A stretch of DNA of 64,000 nucleotides. Origin: Murimonas intestini. Its GTDB lineage: Bacteria; Bacillota; Clostridia; Lachnospirales; Lachnospiraceae. The position numbers were made by a program, and so were the translations under genes. This document shows positions 45,948-55,935 of this stretch, piece after piece (positions within the stretch are counted from its first letter, which is position 1; each line of letters begins with the position of its first letter). Under the pieces are notes generated by a model. The model saw nothing but the letters and a program-made list of their open reading frames with translations, was not told the origin of the DNA and made no database searches. The DNA lies in assembly GCA_003148945.1 (NCBI GenBank), contig QGGY01000004.1, positions 62,001 through 126,000 on the forward strand. Direction: 5' to 3'.

Positions 45948-48665
45948 ATGAAGATCCATAACAGACGGTACTTAATATATGCTGCTATGGTCCTGCTGAT
46001 ACTTGCGCTGACCATGGCGCTGGAAGTCAAACTGCAGAATAAATATACCAGTTCCGGCAAAAGAGAAGCAGAAAATATCCTGCAGTTTTACAGTGAGAAT
46101 ATGATGCTGCAGCTGAAAGGCAGCCTGAATGAAGCGGACTCCCTCGCGCAGACCGCCCGCATCATGCATGGCAGTGATCCCTCCTGGTTTAAGACAGCTG
46201 CCGCACCTCTCCTGGAAAAGGAGGAGGTGCGGTATGTATGTCTGATAGAGGGCGATATAATATCCGCAGCCCTTCCTGAGTCTGAATTCAGCGGACAGGA
46301 CGGACAGAATCTTAAGGATTTTTCATATATTTATACATTGGCTAAGGTTGTAAAAGACATCGTGGTTGAGGGACCGGTTGAACTTGATTCAGCTGCGGGC
46401 ACCCGGGAGGTCTTTTTGTTTTTACAGCCTTATTTGGAAGATGATGCCTATATGGGTGAGGTAGTGGTTGCGCTGGACAGCAATTATGTCCTTCAGGAGC
46501 TGGGGTTAGATTATCTTGTCAGCCAGGGATACGAGTACGAGCTCTGGCGGGTGGGGCCTCAGAATGGCAGCAAAGAAGTCATAGCCGTCTCACAGGATGA
46601 TATAGATTTTTCCCATGCCGCCAAGTCTTCCTTTTATCTGCCTACCCAGTGGAATCTCAGCATACAGCCTGCCGCCGGATGGGTCAGCCCTGCACAGCGC
46701 ACCGGTATACTGCTTTTCTGCGGCCTGTCCGCCGCTCTTGTGCTGGGCCTTGTATTCTGCCTGTTTAAGCTTACCAGGCAGAGGCATATGCTGAAACAAG
46801 TTGCCTGCAGAGACATACAGACAGGTCTTTTTAATTATTCCGGCTTCACAGATTCACTTGATGCATGGCTCTCCCAGGGAGATTCCTCCATCCAGTTGTT
46901 TTATCTTGTTTTTGAAGGATATACTCAGATGGCCCAGCAGATGGGGCATGATCAGGAGACTGCTTTCCTTCAGAGTATACGGCGCCGTCTTCGGGAATAT
47001 ATTCAGAATCCATTTATTGCCGGACGGCTGGACAGCGGGATTTTTATCCTGGCTGTACGCGAGGATATGACAGAAGTCCAGCAGGAGGACTTTGCAAAAG
47101 GCCTGTCTCTGGAGCTCATGCTGAAAATCCGCCTGAAAAACGAGAAAAGCTTTCTTACTGCCCGTTACCACTACATGCGCTGCCAGCCAGGATCTGGTGC
47201 TGCTGACGCTGTTTCTGCTGTTATCGATGCCTATTATACGAAGTGTTCCAAAGAGTCACCTGTATATATGCTGACTCAGAAATGCAGGCAGCTGATCGAG
47301 GGCAAGAGCAATGTTGTCTTTGATGAATACACAGACCCGGGCATGATGGAGCTCTCTAAAACCTTTAACCAATACCGTAAGCAGGTAGAGCAGCTGGCAT
47401 ACTCTGATCCTGTGTTCAGTGTGGGAAACCGCCCTAAATATCTGCGGGATACAAATATGCTCATATCCTATGATAAAAAAAGACGGTTTGGGCTTTTTTG
47501 CGTAGATATATGCTCCTTCAGCCAGTATAACGAATTATTCAGCGCTGATATTGGCGATGCGATTCTCCAGGAAGTGGTAAACCGCCTGTCACGTCTGCTG
47601 GGCACTTACCTGTACCGTATAAACGGAGACGTCTTCTTAGGCATCTCCCTGTCAGATGAGCCTGAAGAGTCCTTTGCCAAACGTCTCCAGCAGCTGCTTA
47701 CGTCCCCTGTTACTGCCGGGAATGCTTCCTTTGCGCTGCAGGTGCGCATTGCAGTTTGTCAGTATCCCGCCCACGGCAGCAGCCCTGAAGTACTGCTTGA
47801 CAGGATACAGTCTGCACTGCGTTTCTCAAAAGAGTCAGGCCAGAAGATCGTTATTTACAATAATAAGCTGAATCAGGCTATCCGCATCGAGGCTGACATC
47901 CTCCGGAGACTAAAATCAAGTATACACAACAAGACACTTGAGGTTTGGTACCAGCCTCTCTCAAAACTGTCAGCAGACAGCTATACATCACTGGAAGCGC
48001 TGGTCCGGCTGCCTGACGGCAAAGGCGGTTACCATTCAGCCGCGCTTGTTATTTCCCTAGCTGAACGCAGCGGCATGGTGGAACTGTTGGGAGATTATGT
48101 CTTAAAACGGGCCTGCTGTTTTATGTACTCTCACGGCAAAGAACTGGGCCTTGAACGTATCTGCATAAACCTCTCAGTCCAGCAGCTTCTTGTTGAAAAC
48201 AGTGCGGACCACCTCCTGCGCCTCATACAGGAATCAGGTGTCGCTACCTCCCAGGTGACTCTGGAGATCACGGAGAGTATTCTGATACAGTCCATCGAGC
48301 GGGCATCCGCCACCCTGGATACCCTGCGCAGGGCAGGACTTCACATCGCACTGGATGACTTTGGAGTGGGGTACAGCAGCCTGAATTATCTGTCGAATCT
48401 GCCGGTAGATGTCATCAAGATCGACCGCTCCCTGACGCAGCAGATCCTTACAAACCCGAAACAGCACGCTCTGCTCAAATCTATTGTGGAGATGGCCAAA
48501 ATCAATTCTCTGTCCGTTGTGGCAGAAGGGGTGGAGACTGAAGAGGAGCAGAAAATGATCTCCGCTTCCGGCGTCCAGTATATACAGGGTTATTATTATG
48601 CCCGCCCCATGCCGGAAAAGGAACTTATCAGTTTTTTTAATGGAATTGAAAAGAATACGAAGTAA
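45948..48665 (+). CDS. Membrane EAL phosphodiesterase with two degenerate GGDEF domains
   Basis: 905 residues from ATG 45948 (GAGG upstream; the earlier ATG at 45879 lies in the cyclase gene). A membrane anchor (about 10-30), extracellular sensor, second helix (about 265-290), then a degenerate GGDEF (DIQTGLFNYSGF ... RLDSGIF), a second degenerate GGDEF (DPVFSVGNRPKYL ... INGDVF) and an EAL domain with a full set of residues: EALVR, EITES, DDFGVGYSSL, KIDRS, EGVE, QGYYYARP. It should break down cyclic di-GMP and so oppose the cyclase encoded before it. Confidence 0.9.
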   Translation: MKIHNRRYLIYAAMVLLILALTMALEVKLQNKYTSSGKREAENILQFYSENMMLQLKGSLNEADSLAQTARIMHGSDPSWFKTAAAPLLEKEEVRYVCLIEGDIISAALPESEFSGQDGQNLKDFSYIYTLAKVVKDIVVEGPVELDSAAGTREVFLFLQPYLEDDAYMGEVVVALDSNYVLQELGLDYLVSQGYEYELWRVGPQNGSKEVIAVSQDDIDFSHAAKSSFYLPTQWNLSIQPAAGWVSPAQRTGILLFCGLSAALVLGLVFCLFKLTRQRHMLKQVACRDIQTGLFNYSGFTDSLDAWLSQGDSSIQLFYLVFEGYTQMAQQMGHDQETAFLQSIRRRLREYIQNPFIAGRLDSGIFILAVREDMTEVQQEDFAKGLSLELMLKIRLKNEKSFLTARYHYMRCQPGSGAADAVSAVIDAYYTKCSKESPVYMLTQKCRQLIEGKSNVVFDEYTDPGMMELSKTFNQYRKQVEQLAYSDPVFSVGNRPKYLRDTNMLISYDKKRRFGLFCVDICSFSQYNELFSADIGDAILQEVVNRLSRLLGTYLYRINGDVFLGISLSDEPEESFAKRLQQLLTSPVTAGNASFALQVRIAVCQYPAHGSSPEVLLDRIQSALRFSKESGQKIVIYNNKLNQAIRIEADILRRLKSSIHNKTLEVWYQPLSKLSADSYTSLEALVRLPDGKGGYHSAALVISLAERSGMVELLGDYVLKRACCFMYSHGKELGLERICINLSVQQLLVENSADHLLRLIQESGVATSQVTLEITESILIQSIERASATLDTLRRAGLHIALDDFGVGYSSLNYLSNLPVDVIKIDRSLTQQILTNPKQHALLKSIVEMAKINSLSVVAEGVETEEEQKMISASGVQYIQGYYYARPMPEKELISFFNGIEKNTK

Positions 48666-48700
48666 AATAACCCTCTGAACTATTTACAGAGAAATGCAGT

Positions 48701-48735
48701 AATGCCGCACCCGTAGAAAGGCGCGGCATTAAATT
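48701..48735 (+). terminator. Terminator between EAL gene and YeiH gene
   Basis: AATGCCGC and GCGGCATT pair around 14 bases, then AAATTTT. It may serve both convergent genes. Confidence 0.7.
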
Positions 48736-48754
48736 TTATATTAGGATTTTTTAT

Positions 48755-49786
48755 TTACCAGATACCAAGCAGGCTCTGCATCAGAAGGCTGACCCCGGTG
48801 ATCCCTATCCAGCAGACAAGCCCCATCAGGATTGGTTTTCCACCGGTCTTTATAAGCTTCACAATATTAGTATTGATGCCAATAGCTGCCATGGCCAGTA
48901 CAATGAAAAATTTGCTCAATTCCTTAATAGGGGAAAATACTCCGGCCGGAACCCCCAGGGAAAGTGCAATCGTTGTAATGATGGATGCGGCAATAAAGTA
49001 CAGGATGAAAAATGGGAATACCTGCTTTAACGGAACATTTCCGGCGCCGGTTCCTTTCTCCCTCTTTGTCCTGACTAATGCCAGCACAAGAGTGATTGGA
49101 ATGATAGCCAGCGTCCTGGTAAGTTTTACAGTGACAGCCTTATCCAGGGTAGCGGACCCCAGCTGGTACATATTGTCCCATGTGGAAGCGGCTGCTGTGA
49201 CTGAGGATGTATCGTTTACAGCAGTTCCTGCAAAGATCCCGAACGCTTCGCCTGATGTCTGGGAGAATCCCAGCCAGGTACCCAGCGCGGGGAAAAGGAT
49301 GGCTGCAAGCACATTAAAGAAAAAAATAACGGAAATGGCCTGGGCAACTTCCTCGTCATCAGCATCTATGACAGGCGCCGCAGCTGCAATGGCAGAACCT
49401 CCGCAGATAGATGAGCCAACGCCCACCAGTGTTGAAATCTTTCCGGGTATATGCATAGCCCGGTGCAGTATATATGCCAGGACAAGTGAAGTAGTGATCG
49501 TGGACAGTATGATAGGCAGGGACTGTACCCCTGTCTTTACTACCACATTCAGATTCATGCCAAATCCCAAAAGCACAACTGCGTACTGGAGCACCTTCTT
49601 TGATGTATACTTCACACCGCTCTCTATACGGCTCCTGTCTTTTATAAACATTGTGACTACCATGCCCGCCACAATGGCGATCACAGGTCCTCCTACGATA
49701 GGTACCGCCTTGCCCAGAAACCAGGCCGGTACAGCTATCACAATGCACAATAACAGTCCTCTGTAATTCTTCTTCAAAAAATCCAT
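48755..49786 (-). CDS. YeiH-type membrane protein (putative sulfate/sulfite exporter family)
   Basis: 343 residues from ATG 49786 (GGAGGAG 7 bases upstream), with about ten membrane helices. Signatures: [32 protein letters not shown] and [15 protein letters not shown]. The family is called a putative sulfate exporter; function is poorly proven. It is divergent from a LysR-type gene, which most likely controls it. Confidence 0.9.
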   Translation of the reverse strand: MDFLKKNYRGLLLCIVIAVPAWFLGKAVPIVGGPVIAIVAGMVVTMFIKDRSRIESGVKYTSKKVLQYAVVLLGFGMNLNVVVKTGVQSLPIILSTITTSLVLAYILHRAMHIPGKISTLVGVGSSICGGSAIAAAAPVIDADDEEVAQAISVIFFFNVLAAILFPALGTWLGFSQTSGEAFGIFAGTAVNDTSSVTAAASTWDNMYQLGSATLDKAVTVKLTRTLAIIPITLVLALVRTKREKGTGAGNVPLKQVFPFFILYFIAASIITTIALSLGVPAGVFSPIKELSKFFIVLAMAAIGINTNIVKLIKTGGKPILMGLVCWIGITGVSLLMQSLLGIW

Positions 49787-49844
49787 CTTCTCTCCTCCAT
49801 ATTTCTTTTCATATTTCCTTCTTTTAACTCCGCAATACATAATA

Positions 49845-49903
49845 ACAGTATATGTAAATACTGTCTATTTATGGTTTTTTATGTTATAATAAGTTATGCT
49901 TAT
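49845..49903. promoter_or_regulatory. LysR-type operator region between divergent genes
   Basis: Two inverted repeats: ACAGTA-N8-TACTGT (49845-49864) and ATAAG-N5-CTTAT (49889-49903; T-N11-A type). TATAAT at 49885-49890 can be the -10 of the LysR gene, so the second repeat covers its start region, fitting self-repression. Confidence 0.55.
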
Positions 49904-49926
49904 GATTCATCCCAAAGGAGGATATT

Positions 49927-50829
49927 ATGCTGGATTTAAAAGTACAGACATTCCTGACTGTCTGCCAGGAAATGAATTTTACCCGGGCAGCCAGACGGCT
50001 GCATCTTTCTCAGCCCGCCGTCACGCAGCATATACACAGCCTTGAAGAATACTACCACGCTCCGCTGTTTGAATTCGAAGGCAAACGGTTCCGCCTCACC
50101 AAGTACGGCCGGCTCATACATGACACCCTGCTTGCCCTGAAAAATAATGAAAATTACCTGATGGAACAGCTGGATATCTTAAAGAATCACCACCCTGTCA
50201 TAAACATGGGGGCTACCCTGACAGCCGGGGAATTTCTTGTGGCAAAACCTATCAGCAGGTATTTAAATTCCAACCCGGATACGGAGCTTTCTCTTACTGT
50301 CACCAACACAAGGGAACTGCTTCAGAAACTGGACGATGGTGTTATTGATTTCGCAATTCTGGAAGGTGATTTTCCAAAATCCGCCTATGCCCATCAGCCG
50401 CTGTTCTTTACAGAGTTTATTCCGGTATGCTGTCCCTCTTATAAGTTTACCCGGAATATCTCCGGTATACACGATCTTACAGGAGAAAGACTCATCATCA
50501 GGGAGCAGGGTTCCGGAACCAGATCCATACTGGAAACAGAGCTGGACCGGAACAGTTTAAGTGCAGATGACTTTCGGAGGATAATAACGATCGGGAACAT
50601 GAACGCCATAATTGATATGGTCGCATATGGCTGCGGAATCACATTCCTTTACAGAAGTGCAGTGGAAGACAGGATCAAAAATGGTTCCCTTACTGTGATA
50701 CCCCTGAAAGATTTCCGCATTTACCATGAGATCTCGGCTGTATGGAAAAAAGAAAATCTACAGGGAAATTATTTTGCACAGCTTGTCAGTGACATATTCT
50801 GCTCCGACACTACACCTCCCCTTTTTTGA
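49927..50829 (+). CDS. LysR-family transcriptional regulator
   Basis: 300 residues: N-terminal winged helix FLTVCQEMNFTRAARRLHLS and QPAVTQHIHSLEEYY, then a substrate-binding domain. By gene pairing it resembles the CysB/CysL/YeiE regulators that sit opposite yeiH genes. AGGAGG precedes the ATG. Its last 20 bases overlap the end of the convergent nudC gene. Confidence 0.9.
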   Translation: MLDLKVQTFLTVCQEMNFTRAARRLHLSQPAVTQHIHSLEEYYHAPLFEFEGKRFRLTKYGRLIHDTLLALKNNENYLMEQLDILKNHHPVINMGATLTAGEFLVAKPISRYLNSNPDTELSLTVTNTRELLQKLDDGVIDFAILEGDFPKSAYAHQPLFFTEFIPVCCPSYKFTRNISGIHDLTGERLIIREQGSGTRSILETELDRNSLSADDFRRIITIGNMNAIIDMVAYGCGITFLYRSAVEDRIKNGSLTVIPLKDFRIYHEISAVWKKENLQGNYFAQLVSDIFCSDTTPPLF

Positions 50830-51646
50830 ATTTGATTATCATTTCATTTGTCAGGCTCAGACTAGTCTCCCGGACAGGGATACTCTCCCTTTCAAACCAC
50901 TCTGCCATGGCCAGCTCTTCCCTGTCCAAAGTGATAGTTTCGTCCCCGTCCAGCTCAGCAAAGAAGCCAAACAGGAGTGTGTCGGTAAAAGACCATGGCT
51001 GGCTCTTATAATACCTTATATTTTTTACCTTCAGCCCCACCTCTTCCATGACTTCCCTTCTCACAGTCTCTTCAATTGTCTCCCCAATCTCAGTAAATCC
51101 CGCAATTAATGCGTACTTATTAAAATCCCGGTTGGCATATTTAGACATCAGCAGTTTATTTCCGTGTGTGACTCCCACAATTACTGCCGGAGAAATTTTC
51201 GGATACTCTGTTATACTGCATTCCGGGCAGTACATCATGCGTTCTTTCTGGCTGTGCACCATTGCTTTGCCGCAGTGCCCGCAGAATTTTCGTGCAGAAT
51301 ACCATTTATACAGCTGATATCCGGTTATCCCTGCAAATGCCAGAAACCGCGGGAGTGCAGTCCGGAAAATTTCTGTGTTTTCCATTCTGTATTCTTCTGT
51401 CAGGGGATATGTAATGTCTTTAGCCAGATAAAATCTGACTCCGTCAATGGCAAACAAGTACGTACATCCTTCATACAAGCCTGCATTCATGTCCTCCAGA
51501 TCTTTAAAGCACGGAAATCTTATTTCTTCCCCGTCCCACCTGATCAGAACTTCCCGTCCTCTGTAGTACAGAAGACAGCTGCTCTCATCCGGCGGCACTG
51601 GTCTATATTCATTTGAAAATTTATGTGGTTCTATATCCTGTATCAT
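50810..51646 (-). CDS. nudC: NADH pyrophosphatase NudC family (Nudix)
   Basis: 278 residues from ATG 51646 (AAGGAG upstream; ATG 51673 has a poor site). Zinc ribbon CGHCGK...YCPECS, then the Nudix box GFTEIGETIEETVRREVMEEVG and the NudC-type SQPWSFTDTLLFGF (SQPWPF variant). NudC cleaves NAD(H) and removes NAD caps from RNA. It overlaps the LysR gene tail to tail. Confidence 0.92.
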   Translation of the reverse strand: MIQDIEPHKFSNEYRPVPPDESSCLLYYRGREVLIRWDGEEIRFPCFKDLEDMNAGLYEGCTYLFAIDGVRFYLAKDITYPLTEEYRMENTEIFRTALPRFLAFAGITGYQLYKWYSARKFCGHCGKAMVHSQKERMMYCPECSITEYPKISPAVIVGVTHGNKLLMSKYANRDFNKYALIAGFTEIGETIEETVRREVMEEVGLKVKNIRYYKSQPWSFTDTLLFGFFAELDGDETITLDREELAMAEWFERESIPVRETSLSLTNEMIIKFKKGEV

Positions 51647-51757
51647 ATCTTCTCCTTCCACAAAATCAGCCATTTCCAGCTGTCTTTAAGACAGCACCGG
51701 GTGGGTTACCGGACGCACAGCATACAATAACTCAGGCGCACAAGTACTGCTCACAGA

Positions 51758-52684
51758 TCATAGCGGCAGTTTCAGCTGCCCCGTCCTGACCGGGACAGCT
51801 GTCCTCTGTGTGATTATCTCATCCCCCCTGGGCCAGCCGCCCAGCATAGGCGACAAAGGGGCACAGGCTGAGAACCTCTTCCTCACTGCAGCTGCCCTTG
51901 TGTTGGCATAACAGTATGTACAGCCAAATGCGCAGGTGTCATAAGCCCCTATGTCCACGCTGGCTATACAGCCGCATTCCTTCCGCTGTCCCGTATCCTT
52001 CTTTACATCTATGCAGCATCCCAGGATCTCTTCTATTTTATCCTGGTCTATGCAAGCACCCTTTTGTATCCCGTACCGGCTCAGGTCACTGGCCTCCGCA
52101 CATGTATACACGGGTATTCCATAATGTTCTGCCGTCTTTCCAATACTCAGGGCTATATCTTCTATCTCATCCGCTTCAGGGGCGCGTATACTCTTCCCCA
52201 GATGCGCATATTCATCCACAAAACTGATGATGCATCTCTTTGTGCGGCCCTGCATTTTCTCACACATGGATGCGAACTGCTCCTTATGCCAGGAGGCCGG
52301 ATACTTATCAGTGATAATTATGGGATCGAAACGCCAGTCCACCCTCTCAGGTCCTGCCTGTCCGCTCAGCCTGCAGAAAATATCCCACAGCCTCTCCTTG
52401 TCCATAAGTCCCGGCTCCAGGTCCGTCCCGTATCCTGTCAAGGTAAACTCAAAATAATAGGAAAATCCCATCGCCTCAATCTCTTTAAGCTTTCCCAGCA
52501 TTGGTTCCGGATTCTTTGTCCAGAATACAATACAGTCAGTGACCTCCGGCGACAGCTCCACCCGGCCAAGCCTTCCGGCATTATACGGATTGGGAATAAG
52601 GGCGTACCCTTCCCTCAGCCTGTTCATCATCCATTCAAAATGAAAGGCCGGTATATCTGTTCTTCTGCTTGCGCTGATTATCAT
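51758..52684 (-). CDS. DUF1848 protein with C-terminal CX3CX2C cluster
   Basis: 308 residues. Start IISASRRTDIPAFHFEW and VFWTKNPEPML are DUF1848 marks; a barrel-like core follows (RFDPIIITDKY). Near the C-terminus SVDIGAYDTCAFGCTYCYAN holds CX3CX2C, the spacing of radical-SAM iron-sulfur sites, preceded by CGC. The function is unknown; a radical-SAM-like enzyme with the cluster at the end is likely. It stands alone between nudC and the PFK gene. Confidence 0.85.
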   Translation of the reverse strand: MIISASRRTDIPAFHFEWMMNRLREGYALIPNPYNAGRLGRVELSPEVTDCIVFWTKNPEPMLGKLKEIEAMGFSYYFEFTLTGYGTDLEPGLMDKERLWDIFCRLSGQAGPERVDWRFDPIIITDKYPASWHKEQFASMCEKMQGRTKRCIISFVDEYAHLGKSIRAPEADEIEDIALSIGKTAEHYGIPVYTCAEASDLSRYGIQKGACIDQDKIEEILGCCIDVKKDTGQRKECGCIASVDIGAYDTCAFGCTYCYANTRAAAVRKRFSACAPLSPMLGGWPRGDEIITQRTAVPVRTGQLKLPL

Positions 52685-52809
52685 TCTGCACCTCCCCGGA
52701 TATGACTTTTTACTATTATAACAGCTTATGGGCCAATAAATTGAGTATTTTAATAAAATTTAATATTTTATCCATGAATTCCTTTACAAAATGTTGTAAA
52801 ATAAATTGA

Positions 52810-52835
52810 CTGCCAAAACTGGGGTATACTGGCAG
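52810..52835 (+). promoter_or_regulatory. Inverted repeat over the -10 of the PPi-PFK gene
   Basis: CTGCCA-N14-TGGCAG spans TATACT (52825-52830), as a repressor site would. No good -35 is seen. Confidence 0.4.
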
Positions 52836-52869
52836 CCAGGAAAAGAATTGAAGAAAGGGGTTTATTCAT

Positions 52870-54087
52870 ATGAAAAATTTAATTGTCGGCCAGTCTGGAG
52901 GCCCGACCGCTGTGATCAACAGCAGCCTGTACGGTGTTATCCAGGAGGCATTTTTACATACGGATGAAATTGAAAATGTATACGGAATGATAAATGGGAT
53001 CGAAGGATTCTTAAAAGGAAAATATACCGACCTCAGGGCCGAGATGCCGCCTGAGACACTTCAGGCACTGCGCATCACACCCGGGGCCTATCTGGGTTCC
53101 TGCCGCTATAAGCTTCCCGAAGATTTAAACGATACAGTCTATCCTGAACTCTTTAACAGGTTCAGGGAACTGAACATCGGGTATTTTTTCTACATAGGCG
53201 GCAACGACTCAATGGACACTGTCAGCAAGCTTTCCCGCTATGCCACAGAACACCGGGAAGAAATACGTATAATCGGTATCCCTAAAACTATCGATAACGA
53301 TTTAATCAACACCGACCATACTCCCGGATTCGGCAGCGCTGCTAAATATGTAGCCGCTTCTGTCTGTGAGATCGGCATTGATGCTTCTGTCTATGACACA
53401 AAATCAGTCACTATCGTGGAAATCATGGGGCGCCATGCAGGCTGGCTGACAGCAGCGGGCGTATTAGCCAGGAAATTTAAAGGCGATAACCCTGTCCTGA
53501 TCTATCTGCCTGAAACCGACTTCGACCAGGAACAGTTTATTGCTGATGTTCAAAAGGCATTCCAGTCTAAAAATAACCTGGTTGTCTGTGTATCTGAGGG
53601 TATCCACGATAAGACAGGCAAATTCATATGTGAATATGAAAATGAGGCCGGCACTGACACCTTTGGCCACAAAATGCTGACAGGCTGCGGGAAATACCTG
53701 GAAAATCTTGTTAAGAGCCGCCTGAACGTAAAGGTGCGTTCTGTGGAGCTGAATGTCAACCAGAGATGTTCCGCTTTCGCCCAGTCCCTGACTGATTCCA
53801 GAGAGGCCGCCAAGGCGGGAAGCTTTGGAGTCACCGCTGCGCTTAAAGGTGAGACAGGCAAAATGGTTTCCTTTATCCGGGACAATTCCGTCTCCTATGA
53901 TATATCATGCGGACTGGTGGATGTGGATGAAGTCTGCAATAAAGAAAAATGTGTTCCCCTGTCCTGGATTACAGGAAATGGAACAGATATCAGCCAGGAA
54001 TTCATAGATTACGCACTGCCCCTGATCCAGGGAAATCCTGCGATCCCCATGAAAAGCGGGCTGCCTAATTATGCGTACAGAAAATAG
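52870..54087 (+). CDS. pfp: Pyrophosphate-dependent 6-phosphofructokinase
   Basis: 405 residues. GQSGGPTAVINSSLYG binds the phosphate donor; GGNDSMDT replaces the ATP-type GGDGS, the aspartate blocking ATP and marking PPi enzymes. PKTIDNDL and EIMGRHAGWL give the catalytic and sugar sites. It can run glycolysis or the reverse reaction with PPi. GAAAGGGG lies before the ATG; a strong terminator follows. It coexists with the ATP-like enzyme at 26791. Confidence 0.92.
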   Translation: MKNLIVGQSGGPTAVINSSLYGVIQEAFLHTDEIENVYGMINGIEGFLKGKYTDLRAEMPPETLQALRITPGAYLGSCRYKLPEDLNDTVYPELFNRFRELNIGYFFYIGGNDSMDTVSKLSRYATEHREEIRIIGIPKTIDNDLINTDHTPGFGSAAKYVAASVCEIGIDASVYDTKSVTIVEIMGRHAGWLTAAGVLARKFKGDNPVLIYLPETDFDQEQFIADVQKAFQSKNNLVVCVSEGIHDKTGKFICEYENEAGTDTFGHKMLTGCGKYLENLVKSRLNVKVRSVELNVNQRCSAFAQSLTDSREAAKAGSFGVTAALKGETGKMVSFIRDNSVSYDISCGLVDVDEVCNKEKCVPLSWITGNGTDISQEFIDYALPLIQGNPAIPMKSGLPNYAYRK

Positions 54088-54099
54088 CTTATGATACGA

Positions 54100-54143
54100 A
54101 AAACCGCTCTCCAGAAGTAAAGCCCCTGGAAAGCGGTTTTTAT
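54100..54143 (+). terminator. Terminator between pfp and proS
   Basis: AAAACCGCTCTCCAG and CTGGAAAGCGGTTTT pair over 15 bp with one mismatch, then T's; A-tract on the other side allows use by proS too. Confidence 0.85.
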
Positions 54144-54148
54144 TAGTA

Positions 54149-55588
54149 TTAGTATGCCTTGCCCCAGTAAACCATCTGTTTCGCTGGTTTGCCGCAGTGT
54201 ATGCATGTGCCATTTATCTCTTCCTGCTCGAACGGGATGCAGCGTGATGTCACTCCTATCTCTTCTTTCAGAGCATCTTCACACTCCTGGCATCCGCACC
54301 ACATAGCCTTAATGAATCCTGGCTTGTTATCAGCAATATCCTTCATCTCTTCCATGTTGTGAGCTGTATAGGTGTGGGCATCCCTGTGGGCTTTTGCCCT
54401 CTCATACATATCATGCTGCATAGTCTCCAGCACTTCTTTCACTTTCTCCAGCAGTTCTTCCAGAGAAGACTGGATCTTCTCCCTTGTATCCCTGCGCACG
54501 ATCACTGCCTGGCCAGCCTCGATATCCTTTGGTCCAAGCTCGATCCTGACAGGTATGCCGCGCATTTCCTGCTCAGAGAATTTCCACCCCGGACTCTTGT
54601 CTGTATCATCCAGCCTGACACGAAGCCCTGCTTCTGCCAGTGCTTTTCTGACTTCACATGCCTTATCCAGGACACCTTCCTTCTTCTGCTGGATAGGTAT
54701 AACCATCACCTGGACTGGAGCGATCCTGGGAGGCAGCACAAGGCCGCTGTTATCACCATGTACCATGATGATCGCGCCTATCATTCTTGTCGTCATTCCC
54801 CAGGAGGTCTGATATACGTTTTTCAGAGTGTTATCCTTATCTGCAAACTGGATTCCAAATGCCTTGGCAAATCCATCACCGAAATTGTGGCTTGTACCGG
54901 ACTGAAGTGCCTTCCCGTCATGCATCAGGGACTCTATTGTATAAGTAGCCTCTGCTCCGGCAAATTTCTCTTTGTCAGTCTTACGCCCTTTGATAACAGG
55001 AATAGCCAGGACATCTTCACAGAAATCTGCGTAGACATTAAGCATCTGGATCGTCCTCTCCTCTGCTTCCTCTGCTGTGGCGTGGGCAGTATGCCCCTCC
55101 TGCCACAGGAACTCCCTGGAACGCAGGAACGGCCTTGTTGTCTTTTCCCAGCGTACTACAGAGCACCACTGGTTATACACCTTCGGCAGATCCCTGTATG
55201 AATGGATGTCATTTGCATAAAAATCACAGAACAGTGTCTCAGATGTAGGACGCACACAGAGCCTCTCCTGAAGGGGTTCCAGGCCTCCGTGGGTCACCCA
55301 TGCCACCTCCGGTGCAAATCCTTCCACATGGTCCTTCTCCTTCTGCAGCAGGCTTTCAGGAATAAACATGGGAAGATATACGTTCTCCACGCCAGTTTCC
55401 TTAAATCTTGTATCCAGTTCTTTCTGGATATTTTCCCAGATTGCATAACCCGCCGGCTTAATTACCATACAGCCCTTAACGCTGGTATAGTCGATCAGCT
55501 CCGCCTTTTTAACAACATCCGTATACCACTGTGCAAAATCTTCTTCCATGGAAGTGATCGCTTCCACAAGCTTCTTGTCTTTCGCCAT
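54149..55588 (-). CDS. proS: Prolyl-tRNA synthetase, archaeal/eukaryote-like type
   Basis: 479 residues from ATG 55588 (GAGGAGAG upstream). Class II motifs: motif 2 region [20 protein letters not shown] and VRPTSET; no bacterial editing insertion. The C-terminus has the zinc-binding set CGCQEC ... CIHCGK typical of the short archaeal/eukaryote-like form. A T-box leader with a Pro specifier controls it. Confidence 0.95.
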   Translation of the reverse strand: MAKDKKLVEAITSMEEDFAQWYTDVVKKAELIDYTSVKGCMVIKPAGYAIWENIQKELDTRFKETGVENVYLPMFIPESLLQKEKDHVEGFAPEVAWVTHGGLEPLQERLCVRPTSETLFCDFYANDIHSYRDLPKVYNQWCSVVRWEKTTRPFLRSREFLWQEGHTAHATAEEAEERTIQMLNVYADFCEDVLAIPVIKGRKTDKEKFAGAEATYTIESLMHDGKALQSGTSHNFGDGFAKAFGIQFADKDNTLKNVYQTSWGMTTRMIGAIIMVHGDNSGLVLPPRIAPVQVMVIPIQQKKEGVLDKACEVRKALAEAGLRVRLDDTDKSPGWKFSEQEMRGIPVRIELGPKDIEAGQAVIVRRDTREKIQSSLEELLEKVKEVLETMQHDMYERAKAHRDAHTYTAHNMEEMKDIADNKPGFIKAMWCGCQECEDALKEEIGVTSRCIPFEQEEINGTCIHCGKPAKQMVYWGKAY

Positions 55589-55621
55589 TTTTCTCTCCTC
55601 TTTTCTCACTTACTGTCTTGC

Positions 55622-55872
55622 AAAAAAACCGGCCTCTCATGCATAATATGCACAAGGGGCCGGCAGTCATTCTCTACCCGGCGGTACCACCCTTATCAGC
55701 AGCCCTCAGGCTGCCATCTCATTTCACCGTTAACGCCGGATATACGCTGCATTTTCATGCAGGGCTCCAAGGCAGGTTCTATCTGTTATCCACAAAGGCC
55801 TCACACCAACAGCCCTCTCTCTGATGAGTTTCCCAGATATACTATCCCTTTTCTCAGCCGGTTTCTCTCAAT
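55622..55872 (-). promoter_or_regulatory. T-box riboswitch upstream of proS
   Basis: On the minus strand: CAGAGAGAGGGCTG of stem I, specifier loop GAA-CCU-G (Pro), T-box AAGGGTGGTACCGCCGGG (about 55677-55694) and terminator GCCGGCC...GGCCGGT with TTTTTT (55622-55665). The specifier agrees with the gene. Confidence 0.93.
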
Positions 55873-55878
55873 ACGCCC

Positions 55879-55907
55879 ATTCTATGCCAATTTACTGTAT
55901 TTGTCAA
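55879..55907 (-). promoter_or_regulatory. Promoter of the proS T-box transcript
   Basis: On the minus strand TTGACA, 17 bases, TAGAAT. Confidence 0.85.
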
Positions 55908-55935
55908 GACACCATTTCCGCAGTTTATCTGGTTG

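Noticed and set aside
48798..49766. Long plus-strand frame of 322 residues
   Set aside because: Antisense of the YeiH-type membrane protein; its composition is explained by the opposite coding strand and there is no ribosome site.
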